From UBA4951 sp963616935 (lineage in GTDB: Bacteria; Bacillota_I; Bacilli_A; RFN20; CAG-826): a stretch of DNA of 36,080 nucleotides. Shown in pieces: positions 23,206 to 32,687 of the stretch (the stretch's first letter is position 1; the number at the start of each line of letters is the position of its first letter). The notes below the pieces were generated by a model. It was given only the letters and a program-made list of their open reading frames with translations. It made no database searches and was not told the DNA's origin. The stretch spans positions 1 to 36,080 of the forward strand of contig CAVEMS010000011.1 of NCBI GenBank assembly GCA_963616935.1, in the 5' to 3' direction. A program made the translations under genes and the position numbers.

Positions 23206-25640
23206 AATATCTCCTTGGCTTTCTTTTCGTCTTCAAGTAGCGTCTCGGCTTCTTTTTCGTCATCGCTAGTAAGAAGCAAGAAGGTCTCTTCGAGCTTCTC
23301 CCTTTCCTTCGGCTCTTTGTCCAAATCGATGCGTTTGACGAGATTGCCTTTCTTAATTATCACGACCTCATCGCAAAGGTTCTTCACGACGTCGATGATG
23401 TGGCTAGAGAAAAAGACGATGTTGCCTTTCTTGGCGTGTTCCTTCATGCATTCCTTAATCTGATAGATGCTATTGGGATCAAGGCCGGTCATCGGCTCAT
23501 CGAGTATCCAGATCTTTGGGCTATGGATGAGAGCGGCGATGATCGTCACCTTTTGCTTCATGCCATGGCTATAGGTCTTCATTGGTTTATCATAACGGGC
23601 GCCAAGTTCAAGACGAGAGACGAGATCGGCTTCGATCTCCTTTCTCTCTTCATTCGGCACACGGTATAGATCGGCGATATAGCCGATGTATTGCCGGCCA
23701 GTCAAGTTCTCGTATAAAGCGTAGTTATCCGGCACGAATCCAATTTCCTTCTTAGCCAAGAGAGGTTCTTCCAAAACGTCATGTCCGCAGACGGATATCG
23801 TTCCTTGGTCAAAGCCATGAATGCCGACGATCGATTTGATGATGGTGCTCTTGCCAGCGCCGTTTTTCCCTAAGAAGCCATAGATTTTGCCGCCTTCTAG
23901 CCGCAAAGAGAAATCCGTGACGGCATAGTTTTCCATGCCATGGTATTTCTTGTAGAGATGATCGATTTCAAGCCCTATCTCCCAACTTTCCATTGCCATT
24001 CCTCCTTTTGCCCTGACGGCCAAATACGCCTCGTGGCGCGATAATGAATTCGCTTTAGCGACCTTGATTGCGACTAACCCATCCACCATTTTGAACAAAA
24101 GCTCATATAAGAACCACATGGCGAATGCCAATAAAACATACATGAAGTAATAGATGACGTCGTAAATCAAATGGATAGTGTAGGTTAAGCCACCGCTATC
24201 GAAGGTAATCGTCATTTTGAAGAGATCTTCCGCCCAGCGACCTAGTTTATCGGCGATGAAATCGCTATTGATGAAGAAGAAGTCACTACTAATGCCTTGG
24301 GCGGTCAAGACGGTGTTGACGAACATCACCAATATGAAATAAGCCAAGAAACCGAGTTGCGAATAGGCGAAATATTTCATCTTCGGCCGTTTGTAGACTC
24401 CCAATAACATAATCAACACCGGCATGAAGAAGGCGTGCAAGTGATTGATGTAGAATCCCATGACATCGGGATCGAAAACCCATAAATCGGCGGAGAAATT
24501 CGGCATCATGAGGGCGAAGAAGGCGCCCAACACGTTGATGAAGAAAGTGAAATAATAAAGGCCGTAGCTAATGAACAACAACGTTATCGGCATCGTGTAC
24601 ATCGCCGTGTTGCATAGATGTAGCGGCCAAGATCCAAGGTTCGTCCAGATATCGGCACGGTTGGTGGATATATAGCCGAATAACGTCCCAAGCGATATCT
24701 GTAGTAACATCCCTCTTCTATCCTCTTTCGACATCGGATATAGCAAGATGAAATACATGATCGGAAGAATGAAGGCCAAATATATCAAAATGCGGTGCGA
24801 GAAATCGCTCGGCTCTTGAGGATTCGGGAAGACGTGATCGCCAAGAGTTATGGTCCTTCCGAATAAAAGGGAGACCGAATAGGAGCTCGCCATCGTTAAT
24901 ATCAAAGGGATCAAAATCGCAAAAAGCTTGCAAATCCCCTTCTTATTGAGCTTTGTTTCGCCCTCTTCCAAATAACTATGCAAATAATAGAAATCAATGA
25001 TGGCAAGCTCTAACCCCATTAAGATAGAGCGATAGCAAACAATTTCCTCTCCGACTATGCCTTTTAGGACAAGCGGATAGGCCAAAGTCAATATAGCGGC
25101 GATCGGCGTGCCGATATAGCGGCGCGCGAATAACGACGAATCCTTCAAATAGAAGGCACTCACGAGCGAAAGCACCACTGCCGCCACCCATAGATCGTTA
25201 GCGAGCGTTCCGATTATCTCCTCATATCGCGATAGCATATAAGGATCCATGCCCTTCATCATGAGCATGCTTTCGAGATGGAAGACGTCGTAATACTTGA
25301 AATAGGAATACGTCCCTTTCCAGAAATAGAATCTGGCGAAGAAGACGAAGAAGAGAACTATCGATAAAAGAGAGACGTATAGCTTATATCGATCCTCTTT
25401 CTTCGCGAATTTAGCGCTTAGATAAGAGAAAGGACGAAAACGGTACGCCTTCGCTGGCCTATCCTTCATGAACCGCTTCAAAAGAATCGAAGAGGCGATA
25501 AGAACGATAAGCAACAAAAAACATGGCAAGTAATCGAGTGCATACTCGCCATGTCCAATGAAAGATAATCCTAACGAAAGGAAGAGCAAAACGAAAAGGC
25601 CTCCGAAAAAGCAATAACGATTTCGAAGAACCTTTTTCAT
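23199..25640 (-). CDS. YwaF/TMEM164-like membrane domain fused to ABC ATPase
   Basis: 813 residues in two parts. Residues 1-530 are polytopic; from about 330 on they resemble the YwaF (TIGR02206/TMEM164) family, with SWPLHLCNTAMY (337-348) and the later INHLHAFFMP (398-407), the conserved Cys and His of that fold. Residues 554-813 are a complete ABC ATPase: Walker A GKNGAGKST (591-599), signature YSHGMKQK, Walker B IWILDEPMTGLD and the switch histidine in FFSSHI. The fusion is unusual, since YwaF proteins normally stand alone. It begins six bases after the lipoprotein stop, with no clear ribosome site (coupled), and overlaps the permease gene. Likely role: energising or coupling lipid or envelope modification with export; this is inference. 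Confidence 0.85.
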   Translation of the reverse strand: MKKVLRNRYCFFGGLFVLLFLSLGLSFIGHGEYALDYLPCFLLLIVLIASSILLKRFMKDRPAKAYRFRPFSYLSAKFAKKEDRYKLYVSLLSIVLFFVFFARFYFWKGTYSYFKYYDVFHLESMLMMKGMDPYMLSRYEEIIGTLANDLWVAAVVLSLVSAFYLKDSSLFARRYIGTPIAAILTLAYPLVLKGIVGEEIVCYRSILMGLELAIIDFYYLHSYLEEGETKLNKKGICKLFAILIPLILTMASSYSVSLLFGRTITLGDHVFPNPQEPSDFSHRILIYLAFILPIMYFILLYPMSKEDRRGMLLQISLGTLFGYISTNRADIWTNLGSWPLHLCNTAMYTMPITLLFISYGLYYFTFFINVLGAFFALMMPNFSADLWVFDPDVMGFYINHLHAFFMPVLIMLLGVYKRPKMKYFAYSQLGFLAYFILVMFVNTVLTAQGISSDFFFINSDFIADKLGRWAEDLFKMTITFDSGGLTYTIHLIYDVIYYFMYVLLAFAMWFLYELLFKMVDGLVAIKVAKANSLSRHEAYLAVRAKGGMAMESWEIGLEIDHLYKKYHGMENYAVTDFSLRLEGGKIYGFLGKNGAGKSTIIKSIVGIHGFDQGTISVCGHDVLEEPLLAKKEIGFVPDNYALYENLTGRQYIGYIADLYRVPNEERKEIEADLVSRLELGARYDKPMKTYSHGMKQKVTIIAALIHSPKIWILDEPMTGLDPNSIYQIKECMKEHAKKGNIVFFSSHIIDVVKNLCDEVVIIKKGNLVKRIDLDKEPKEREKLEETFLLLTSDDEKEAETLLEDEKKAKEILC

Positions 25641-25646
25641 TTTCGA

Positions 25647-28073
25647 TTATTTGACGGCGTGATAGTCGCCAAGAAGGACGCCATAGTTGCCGACGCCTGT
25701 GTAAGCGGTCGGATTCATAGCCATCATATCGGAATAGACCTGACTTGGTTCGCCATTGATCGTAACGGCCAATAACCCAGCGTCTTTAATGCCATCACCT
25801 GGCGTAGAAACGTCGGTGGAAGAAGCCAAACCAAGGGCCGATTTGATGATGTATTTGCTCGAGCAAAGCGAGTAATCGGTATTGATGGCTGCGAATTCAT
25901 GCGAACCAGTCGAGGAAGTGGTCGCGAAGACCATTTGGTTCGCATAGTTGCAATAAGTTAAGTTATTTCCGAAGAAAGTCCCAGACAATTGATCGATATA
26001 ATCCAAGGTCGCTCCGGCTATCGCCGCGGCATCTCCACTAGCGGAAGCTGCTGCATAAGCGCCGGCCTTCGTCATGACATCGAGATATCCGTCAAGCGTA
26101 GAATAGACGGTCTTGCCGCCTTTTCTGACGGTGACATTGACTCCACCCCTATCTAAGGAAGGCAAGCTTAGCGATTCGCCTCCGGCAATCGGGAGATTGA
26201 CCATGATGAAGTTGAATTTGCTGATCGGCGTTTCGCTCGATATATCCTTTTCGGTCTTTAAGAAGGACATGCCGAGTTGTTGGAACAAAGGATCGACGGC
26301 CGTTAGAGCGCCGGCCATTTTGCTAGCGCCTTCGTAGCATTCGAACCAACCGCCCTTTCCTTGAGTATAGTTCGACAAGAATGAGGCGTCGTCGATATCC
26401 ACAGTCGTGGCGATTTTCGGGCTAAACTCCGCCGGATTAGTCGGAAGGACCTCGGTTCCAGGATTAAGGAACAAAAGAGGACCACCAGCGCTTACGAGTT
26501 CGCTATTTTCAATCTTGAGGCTGCCAGAACCGTAGATATATGCACCAGCATTCGCGCAATCCCTGATGCGGGAATTGGAAATGGTCATCGACGTCTGAAG
26601 GTCCACTTCATTATACGTTTTCGAACCGCTTGTGGAGGCATCGGCCATGGTAGCCATATAGAACTTGGATAGGATCACGTTATCGAGGATGGAATCAACC
26701 TCGGTCTTCAAGAACATCGGACCGCCATTCGTGATCGAGGATTCCGCGCTCACGCCCCTATTGCCAGAGGTTTGTAAATCCTGGAAGACGATACGGCAGT
26801 TCTCCGGTTTCGTGCCAAGATGCCTTACACCATCGCCATCGGTATAGTCGGCAGTCGGGAATGAAGCGTAGAACAAAGAGGAATGGGAAGAGACGGCCTC
26901 GTCTTGTCCTTGCGCCGATCCATCCATCTGCTCCGTCAAAATGTATGGAACGGCATCCGGATCGTCTTTTTTGTCGTTGATCGCAAGGGTATGCAAGTTG
27001 CCATAGACATGGGCGACGGTGTTGTCGGCAGCGAAATAATGGTCGAACATGCGTAGCCAATCCTTAAGGCTTCCGACGACGGCGTTTTCCTTGGCTTCCC
27101 CTTCCTTCCAATAATAGCAATCAGGAAGATCGCTCTTATTAATCGTTATGTCGTTTTGGAGAACGATGTTTTCGGCATCGGGAAGGCCCAATTCTTTTTT
27201 GTATTCGTAGACGGCTCCGCTTAAGGCTGTGCTATATGGCCAGGAATCTTTGCAGGTATAGAAAGCGAACAAATCCGTGGCTTTGGAAACGTTATAGCCA
27301 GCGACAACGGTCAATTTGTAAACGATGCTATCGGTATCCGGATATGACAAGGTGACCTTGAATTCACCAGAGACGTCGTCTTTGAATTTGAGCGTGCCAT
27401 CGCTAAGGAAGGCGGCAACGTCGCTGATATATTCGGAAGGCTCGACTTCGGCGCCGTTATATTCAAGTTTCATTGTGGCGCCAGTCGGAATTTTGTCTAA
27501 CTTAACCGTCTCGATGCTTTCGGAAGAAAGGTCGAAAGCGAGCATTTCCGGCAAGAGATCGACGGCATTCATGTTGCCGACGATATAAGAGCCGCTGTTG
27601 GTCTTAATGAATCCGTTCTCTAAGGAAGATTCGCTTGAAGAGAGAGTCGGATTGGATACGTTCGTGGTCGTGTAAGTGTAGTTCTTATTGGCCGCCCAGC
27701 TATCGAGTTCGTATTTATCGGTGACGTTATAAGTCATCGTGTCTTGAAAAATATTCTCCCCTTCGGTATAGGTGACGGTGAAGACTTTGTTGCTACCGAC
27801 GATAGAGGTATCGATATCCGTATGGGAGATCGTCTCCTTGTTCTCAACATATTTTAGCGTTTTGATCGTTTGCTTCGACGCATTCAACAGATTAATGGCC
27901 AAGTTATCATAAGATGGAGTTGAATCCATGACGTAACTCGCTTCAATCGATTTTTCGACGATGTCGATCGAATCGACGACATTATCCGTGTTGTTGTTGT
28001 CACCGCAAGAGGCGAGGGCGCTAACGGCTCCTGCGCTTAAAGCGAGCAAACATGCATATCGCACTTTTTTCAT
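25647..28073 (-). CDS. Large lipoprotein with probable beta-helix region
   Basis: 808 residues. The signal peptide ends in a lipobox (SALASC, lipidated Cys23), so the protein is anchored outside the membrane. Residues 30-260 look like Ig/BIG-type beta domains (CKVTLSYPDTDSIVYKLTV-like strands). Residues about 420-540 have parallel beta-helix character (IVFQDLQTSGNRG, ILDNVILSKF, MTISNSRIRDC, LKIENSELVS). No catalytic residues are evident. AAGGAG lies eight bases before the ATG, so expression should be good. It leads the operon with the ABC fusion and permease; it may be a surface adhesin or binding protein handled by them. Confidence 0.85.
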   Translation of the reverse strand: MKKVRYACLLALSAGAVSALASCGDNNNTDNVVDSIDIVEKSIEASYVMDSTPSYDNLAINLLNASKQTIKTLKYVENKETISHTDIDTSIVGSNKVFTVTYTEGENIFQDTMTYNVTDKYELDSWAANKNYTYTTTNVSNPTLSSSESSLENGFIKTNSGSYIVGNMNAVDLLPEMLAFDLSSESIETVKLDKIPTGATMKLEYNGAEVEPSEYISDVAAFLSDGTLKFKDDVSGEFKVTLSYPDTDSIVYKLTVVAGYNVSKATDLFAFYTCKDSWPYSTALSGAVYEYKKELGLPDAENIVLQNDITINKSDLPDCYYWKEGEAKENAVVGSLKDWLRMFDHYFAADNTVAHVYGNLHTLAINDKKDDPDAVPYILTEQMDGSAQGQDEAVSSHSSLFYASFPTADYTDGDGVRHLGTKPENCRIVFQDLQTSGNRGVSAESSITNGGPMFLKTEVDSILDNVILSKFYMATMADASTSGSKTYNEVDLQTSMTISNSRIRDCANAGAYIYGSGSLKIENSELVSAGGPLLFLNPGTEVLPTNPAEFSPKIATTVDIDDASFLSNYTQGKGGWFECYEGASKMAGALTAVDPLFQQLGMSFLKTEKDISSETPISKFNFIMVNLPIAGGESLSLPSLDRGGVNVTVRKGGKTVYSTLDGYLDVMTKAGAYAAASASGDAAAIAGATLDYIDQLSGTFFGNNLTYCNYANQMVFATTSSTGSHEFAAINTDYSLCSSKYIIKSALGLASSTDVSTPGDGIKDAGLLAVTINGEPSQVYSDMMAMNPTAYTGVGNYGVLLGDYHAVK

Positions 28074-28223
28074 TCTTTTTTCTCCTTATTTTTTCAAAAG
28101 AATTTTTATAGCGGGTTTACTTATACCACATCACAAGGCAAAAAGCCAACAAATGAGAAGTCGCCGGCTTCCCCTCTTGCCGTCGCCATAACGAGAAAAA
28201 CACCACACAATCCGGTATTTTCT
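28074..28223. promoter_or_regulatory. Leader and probable promoter of the lipoprotein/ABC operon
   Basis: On the minus strand the leader contains TATAAG and TATAAA hexamers (around 28110-28130), either of which could be a -10. No -35 is clear at the right distance. The GT4 terminator separates this region from the gene upstream, so a promoter must lie here. Confidence 0.4.
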
Positions 28224-28266
28224 AAAAAGTCGCCCTCTTTCGCAGACGTTTTAGGAAAGAGAGGCG
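28224..28266 (-). terminator. Rho-independent terminator of the glycosyltransferase gene
   Basis: Arms 28255-28266 and 28231-28241 pair (CGCC and CTCTTTC blocks, one bulged base) around a 13-base loop and are followed on the minus strand by ACTTTTT. The stem begins right after the stop codon. Confidence 0.7.
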
Positions 28267-29304
28267 TTACTTATGATATTTTTCGTATATCTTTGAGTAG
28301 TATTCCTTCCAAAGCTCGTAATTCTTCTCTTCGGTATAGGTTTCCGCGATTGCCTTCGAGAAGGCTTTCGCGCCTTCGTAGAACAGCGAATCATCAGCCA
28401 ATTTATTGAGCGTTTCGGCGAAACCATCGACGTCTTTGGCCCGCAAGTAATCCCCTAACAATATATCCTTGTATAGATCCAAGTCCCTGACTAAATAGGG
28501 AAGGCCGGAATTGCAGGCTTCTAATAACGCCATCGGGAAAAGCTCATTGAAAGAAGGGAGGAAGAATATGTCGGCGGCATTATATAGATCGTTCATCTTT
28601 TCGCGTGGTTGGATGCCTAGGAATTTGACGTTCGGACGGTCTTTCTCCATTTCCGCTTTAAGCTCCTTATAGCCATCGGTTATGCCTTTGAAAGAGAATC
28701 CGCCAGCCCAAACGAAATTGAGATTCGGGCATTTCTCGGCCGTTTTGATGAAATCGAGGACACCTTTTCTGGTTTGCACTTGCCCCACTGCGATCACGGT
28801 TTTCTTATCTAGTGGGAAACCATATTCTTTCTTTAACGCAAGCCTCTCCTCTTCGCTTTTAGGGAAGAAGGAATCATGACTCACGAAATTTGGGATATAT
28901 GTTATCTTCTCTTCTTTTATTCCAAAACGAGCCAGCTCCTTTTTGAAAGATGGGTTGACCACCACTATCTCCTTGGCCTTCTTATAGAACGACGTGACAT
29001 ACCATTTGAATGCCTTGAAAGCGAATTTCGGTAGTTTCACCGACCCATCGAGCGTATCAGGGAGAAAATGGACGAAAACGATCGAGGTCTTCCTCTTCTT
29101 AAGCGTGAACAAATAGAAGGAAGGATTGACGGAATGGATGTGATATAAGTCGTATTTGCCGAAAAGCTTATTGTACGAGAGATCGAAATCGTCTTTGCCG
29201 TATTCCTTTAAAATCCTCGTTTGCTCGCGATAGACGCTTAAGACGCCTTGCGCCTCCGCCATATCGGCGTGAGATAAAATGTCCAAATGCAGTTTCTTTT
29301 TCAT
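28267..29304 (-). CDS. GT4-family glycosyltransferase
   Basis: About 345 residues with the two Rossmann domains of GT-B enzymes. The C-terminal half has the GT4 signature: AVGQVQTRKGVLDFI, then SFNELFPMALLEACNSGLP with the E-x7-E motif that binds the sugar nucleotide. The N-terminal half contains HIHSVNPSFYLF and SIVFVHFLPD, recalling glycolipid glucosyl- and galactosyltransferases of low-GC Gram-positives. A role in membrane glycolipid or surface glycan synthesis is likely, but the acceptor is unknown. An ATG at 29320-29322 is possible, but GATAAT ends six bases before the ATG at 29302-29304, which gives the better N-terminus MKKKLHLDILSH. There is no ribosome site, so a leaderless mRNA is expected. 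Confidence 0.88.
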   Translation of the reverse strand: MKKKLHLDILSHADMAEAQGVLSVYREQTRILKEYGKDDFDLSYNKLFGKYDLYHIHSVNPSFYLFTLKKRKTSIVFVHFLPDTLDGSVKLPKFAFKAFKWYVTSFYKKAKEIVVVNPSFKKELARFGIKEEKITYIPNFVSHDSFFPKSEEERLALKKEYGFPLDKKTVIAVGQVQTRKGVLDFIKTAEKCPNLNFVWAGGFSFKGITDGYKELKAEMEKDRPNVKFLGIQPREKMNDLYNAADIFFLPSFNELFPMALLEACNSGLPYLVRDLDLYKDILLGDYLRAKDVDGFAETLNKLADDSLFYEGAKAFSKAIAETYTEEKNYELWKEYYSKIYEKYHK

Positions 29305-29310
29305 ACGAAC

Positions 29311-29339
29311 ATTATCCAACATGATAACGATGATGGTAA
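29311..29339 (-). promoter_or_regulatory. Promoter giving a probably leaderless GT4 mRNA
   Basis: On the minus strand, TTACCA (29334-29339), 17 bases, GATAAT (29311-29316), then six bases to the ATG at 29304. Confidence 0.5.
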
Positions 29340-29472
29340 ATATTTTCGCTTATCGTCGGCCATATCGATATTTTCAAACAAGAAAGCGCTTTATCGCCTC
29401 CATCTCTACATTTTGAGCGAAAATAAAGAACCATAGGAAGACGAAATTTCCTAATAACATACGGAGATTCTT

Positions 29473-31578
29473 ATGGCCAAAGAGCGGAAATCGATAATCG
29501 AAGAGTTCGGAACGGACGTATTTAACGATGAGGGGAAGAAAAAATATCTTTCTAGCGAGGCTTATTCGGCTTTAAAGGAAGCGATCGATGACCATGAAAG
29601 CCTAAACCCTTCCTATGCCGACGAAATCGCCAATGGATTAATGAATTGGGCCGTCGATAAGGGCGCCACCCACTTCACCCATTGGTTTCAGCCGTTAAAC
29701 GGCAAAACGGCAGAAAAACACGACGCTTTCATCGGTAAGGCGGACCCCAATGGAAAAGTGTCCTACGATTTCGGCGGTAACGAACTAATAAAAGGCGAGC
29801 CAGATGCCTCAAGTTTCCCTTCTGGCGGCTTAAGAGCGACCTTCGAAGCAAGAGGATATACCGTCTGGGACGTCACAAGCCCATGTTTTGTTCTTAGCGA
29901 CGAAGACGGATCCGTCTTATATATACCAACCGCTTTCTATAGCTATAATGGCGAAGCGCTAGATGGGAAGACACCATTACTAAGAAGCGAAGATTATCTT
30001 AATGATGCCGCCACGAGGCTCTTAAGGCTTTTAGGAGAAAAAGACGTCAAGCGGGTTTATAGCTACGCTGGCGCCGAGCAAGAATACTTTTTAATCGATA
30101 AAGACGATTTCTTAAAAAGAAAGGATTTAGTCTATACAGGTCGAAGCCTTTTTGGCGCATATGCCCCAAAAGGGCAAGAGCTCGACGACCACTACTTCGG
30201 GCCAATAAGGGAAAAGATATCCTCCTTCATGAAGGAAGTTAATGAATCCCTTTGGAAACTTGGAATATCGGCCAAAACCGAGCATAACGAGGTGGCCCCA
30301 AGCCAACATGAACTCGCTTGCGTCTATTCGGTGAGTTCATTATCGGCCGACCAAAATCAACTCGTCATGCGGATGCTAAAGAGAATCGCCAAACGGCATG
30401 ACATGGTTTGTCTGTTGGCGGAGAAGCCTTTTGCCGGCGTGAATGGATCAGGAAAACACAATAACTGGTCCGTCGGAACGGACAATGGGATAAACCTATT
30501 TAGCCCAGGGAAAAATCCGGAAAGCAACCTCCGTTTCTTAATCTTCCTTTCGGCCGTCTTAAAAGGCATAGACGAGCACGCCGATATGTTACGCGAATCG
30601 GTGGCAAGCTATGGAAACGATTTCCGATTGGGGGCCAACGAAGCGCCTCCTGCCATACTAAGCGTCTATCTAGGGTCGTCGCTGTGCGAATCGCTTAAAA
30701 CGCTAACCGACGGCGTGGCACCAAAAAATAAGAAGGAAAGCGAAAAGATGCGTATCAGCAAAAGCTTGCCTTCCCTCCAAAAAGACGACGCCGATAGGAA
30801 TAGGACGTCCCCTTTCGCCTTCACCGGCAATCGTTTCGAATTCCGAATGGTCGGAAGCGAACAAAACATCTCCGAGCCAAACACTTTCCTTAACGTCATC
30901 CTCGGTGAGAATTTAAACGAGCTTTCCGATATTTTAGAAAGTGCCGATGACAAAATTGAGGCGGCTTGGGAATGGGTGAAGAAAACGATAAAAGAGCACG
31001 AAAGGATCGTTTTCAACGGCAACGGCTATTCGAAAGAATGGGAAAAGGAAGCGGCTAAGCGCGGACTCCCGAATCTTAAAACGGCGCCAGAGGCCATCGA
31101 AACGCTAAATAGGAAAGAAAACAAGGACGCTTTGCTAAATAGCGGCGTCCTTAGCGAAGCGGAAATCAAATCGCGCATCGCCATAAAATACCAGGATTAT
31201 CATGCCAAAGCGGTGATTGAAGCCAAGACGATGTCGAGAATGGCCCATAAGTTATATATCCCAGCCATTAACCACGCTCTAAAAGACAGGCTTGAGGAAA
31301 AAGCCAATCTTAACGAATCGTTCTTGCCATTAGATACCGAGATCAACAGATTGAAGGATGTTTTGTCACGTTCGTTCGCACGCTTAGAAAAACTCGATAT
31401 ATTAATCGCCGAGGACGAGAAGAGCGAAAAGGGCGAAAGAGAAAAAGCCTTCTTCGCTTCTAAAGAACTTAAAGAAGCGATGGAAGGGTTAAGAAAACCA
31501 ATCGACGAAGCGGAGCTATTGGTCCCGAAGAACCTTTGGCCGGTTCCGACATACGGCGATTTACTCTTCCACGTGTGA
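29473..31578 (+). CDS. glnN: Glutamine synthetase type III
   Basis: 701 residues, the length expected for GSIII, which makes glutamine from glutamate, ammonia and ATP. Recognisable blocks are the GSIII-specific N-terminal THWFQPLNGKTAEKHD, the metal/glutamate region AGAEQEYFLIDKDDF, HNEVAPSQHELACVYS, the ATP-binding KPFAGVNGSGKHNNWSVGT and the arginine-bearing NRTSPFAFTGNRFEFR. GGAG lies eight bases before the ATG. It stands alone on the plus strand, divergent from the glycosyltransferase; I see no GlnR-type site I would defend. It implies assimilation of ammonia as nitrogen source. No strong plus-strand terminator follows; the hairpin at 31611-31629 has only a short T-run in this direction. 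Confidence 0.96.
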   Translation: MAKERKSIIEEFGTDVFNDEGKKKYLSSEAYSALKEAIDDHESLNPSYADEIANGLMNWAVDKGATHFTHWFQPLNGKTAEKHDAFIGKADPNGKVSYDFGGNELIKGEPDASSFPSGGLRATFEARGYTVWDVTSPCFVLSDEDGSVLYIPTAFYSYNGEALDGKTPLLRSEDYLNDAATRLLRLLGEKDVKRVYSYAGAEQEYFLIDKDDFLKRKDLVYTGRSLFGAYAPKGQELDDHYFGPIREKISSFMKEVNESLWKLGISAKTEHNEVAPSQHELACVYSVSSLSADQNQLVMRMLKRIAKRHDMVCLLAEKPFAGVNGSGKHNNWSVGTDNGINLFSPGKNPESNLRFLIFLSAVLKGIDEHADMLRESVASYGNDFRLGANEAPPAILSVYLGSSLCESLKTLTDGVAPKNKKESEKMRISKSLPSLQKDDADRNRTSPFAFTGNRFEFRMVGSEQNISEPNTFLNVILGENLNELSDILESADDKIEAAWEWVKKTIKEHERIVFNGNGYSKEWEKEAAKRGLPNLKTAPEAIETLNRKENKDALLNSGVLSEAEIKSRIAIKYQDYHAKAVIEAKTMSRMAHKLYIPAINHALKDRLEEKANLNESFLPLDTEINRLKDVLSRSFARLEKLDILIAEDEKSEKGEREKAFFASKELKEAMEGLRKPIDEAELLVPKNLWPVPTYGDLLFHV

Positions 31579-31597
31579 TTTGAAAGCATGGCCTCAC

Positions 31598-31630
31598 AAA
31601 AAAAGAAAAAGGAGCCGAAGAACGGCTCCA
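31598..31630 (-). terminator. Strong Rho-independent terminator of the lipoprotein gene
   Basis: The seven-base perfect stem GGAGCCG/CGGCTCC (31611-31617 with 31623-31629) is followed on the minus strand by T5-C-T7. It may act weakly for the glutamine synthetase gene on the other strand, where ATTTTT follows a few bases on. Confidence 0.85.
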
Positions 31631-31650
31631 AAAGGATTTTTAAGAATTCG

Positions 31651-32532
31651 CTATTCGATTGCTTCTAGGAAATCAGCGATTTCTGGGTATGTCTTTTCGA
31701 CTTCTCCCCATTTATATTCATATTCCAAAATCATGTGTGACGAAGCGATAAATGGCGTGTCGACGTAAGAAAAAACTAGCATATAGTCAACGAAAGTCGC
31801 CTTCGCTTCGACGGTTGTTATTGTGCCATCACTCGCTTCCACGGGAACGGTCACTTCCATTTTGAAGTCGCCTTCATCCTTTCCAAGATAAAATTTCCAA
31901 TCATATGTCCCCTCGTTGGATGTCGCAGCGGACGAAGAAATGGATTGCTCGTACGCTTCAAGCGACTCCAACATCGAAGACGGAGTCTCTTTAATGGTTT
32001 TCGATATGTTGTCTTTGTCTACTTCGAGATCTTTGACGGCAGGGTTAAAAACGTTCGTCATGAATTCCGTAGAATCCTCGGCTTCCATTGATGTTTTGGT
32101 GTTCGTTTGCTGTGAAGCGCCACTTTCATCAACCGTCACCTCATTAATGTCATAAGCGGCGATGTATTTTCCGCTCGTGTTTTTGTATAGCCAAGTTTCC
32201 TCGGTTTTGCCATCGCCATTGTCACAATATGAATGAAGGTACGGATCGTTCTCGTCCAAATCGAACGCGGCGTTTTGGATGATCGTCCCCTCTTTAGTCT
32301 CAGAAGAGTCCGTCGTCATTTTGAGTCTGGCATCTTTTTTGGCGACGCCTTTAGTCGGAAGGACGAAATCATCGGCGGTCACTTTCGTCTTGATAGCTTC
32401 TAATCTCGCTTTAGCACCGGTCAAATCGGTTTCGACGTATTCTGGCGTTTCACTCGACTTAGTGACGTCTCCGTTACAGCCGATGAGCATCAAAGCGGAC
32501 GGCACTAGCAACAATAAAGTTTTTGCTTTCAT
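31651..32532 (-). CDS. Hypothetical lipoprotein, 293 residues
   Basis: The N-terminus is a signal peptide with lipobox LIGC (Cys19): MKAKTLLLLVPSALMLIGCN. The rest is acidic, with charged helices and beta strands in the second half (DFKMEVTVPVEAS, KATFVDYMLVFSYVD). No family is recognised. The plan recalls small sensor- or substrate-binding-like lipoproteins common in gut Bacilli. AAAAGGAG precedes the ATG at normal distance. It is a single-gene unit with a clear promoter and terminator of its own. Confidence 0.8.
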   Translation of the reverse strand: MKAKTLLLLVPSALMLIGCNGDVTKSSETPEYVETDLTGAKARLEAIKTKVTADDFVLPTKGVAKKDARLKMTTDSSETKEGTIIQNAAFDLDENDPYLHSYCDNGDGKTEETWLYKNTSGKYIAAYDINEVTVDESGASQQTNTKTSMEAEDSTEFMTNVFNPAVKDLEVDKDNISKTIKETPSSMLESLEAYEQSISSSAATSNEGTYDWKFYLGKDEGDFKMEVTVPVEASDGTITTVEAKATFVDYMLVFSYVDTPFIASSHMILEYEYKWGEVEKTYPEIADFLEAIE

Positions 32533-32563
32533 ATTTTTTCTCCTTTTAAGAATTCGTGACGTG

Positions 32564-32592
32564 ATTCTATCATCGTTTTCGTTTTTTGTAAA
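32564..32592 (-). promoter_or_regulatory. Sigma-A promoter of the 293-residue lipoprotein gene
   Basis: On the minus strand, -35 TTTACA (32587-32592) and -10 TAGAAT (32564-32569) are 17 bases apart, each one mismatch from consensus. The leader of about 25 bases contains the ribosome site. Confidence 0.7.
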
Positions 32593-32687
32593 TTTCGATC
32601 ATTCCAAAGAAACCTTGCAGCGCATTAAACAAAGTCGAATGGCGAAAACATATAGCCATTCATCGTCAATAGAAATCCAAGGTCGAT

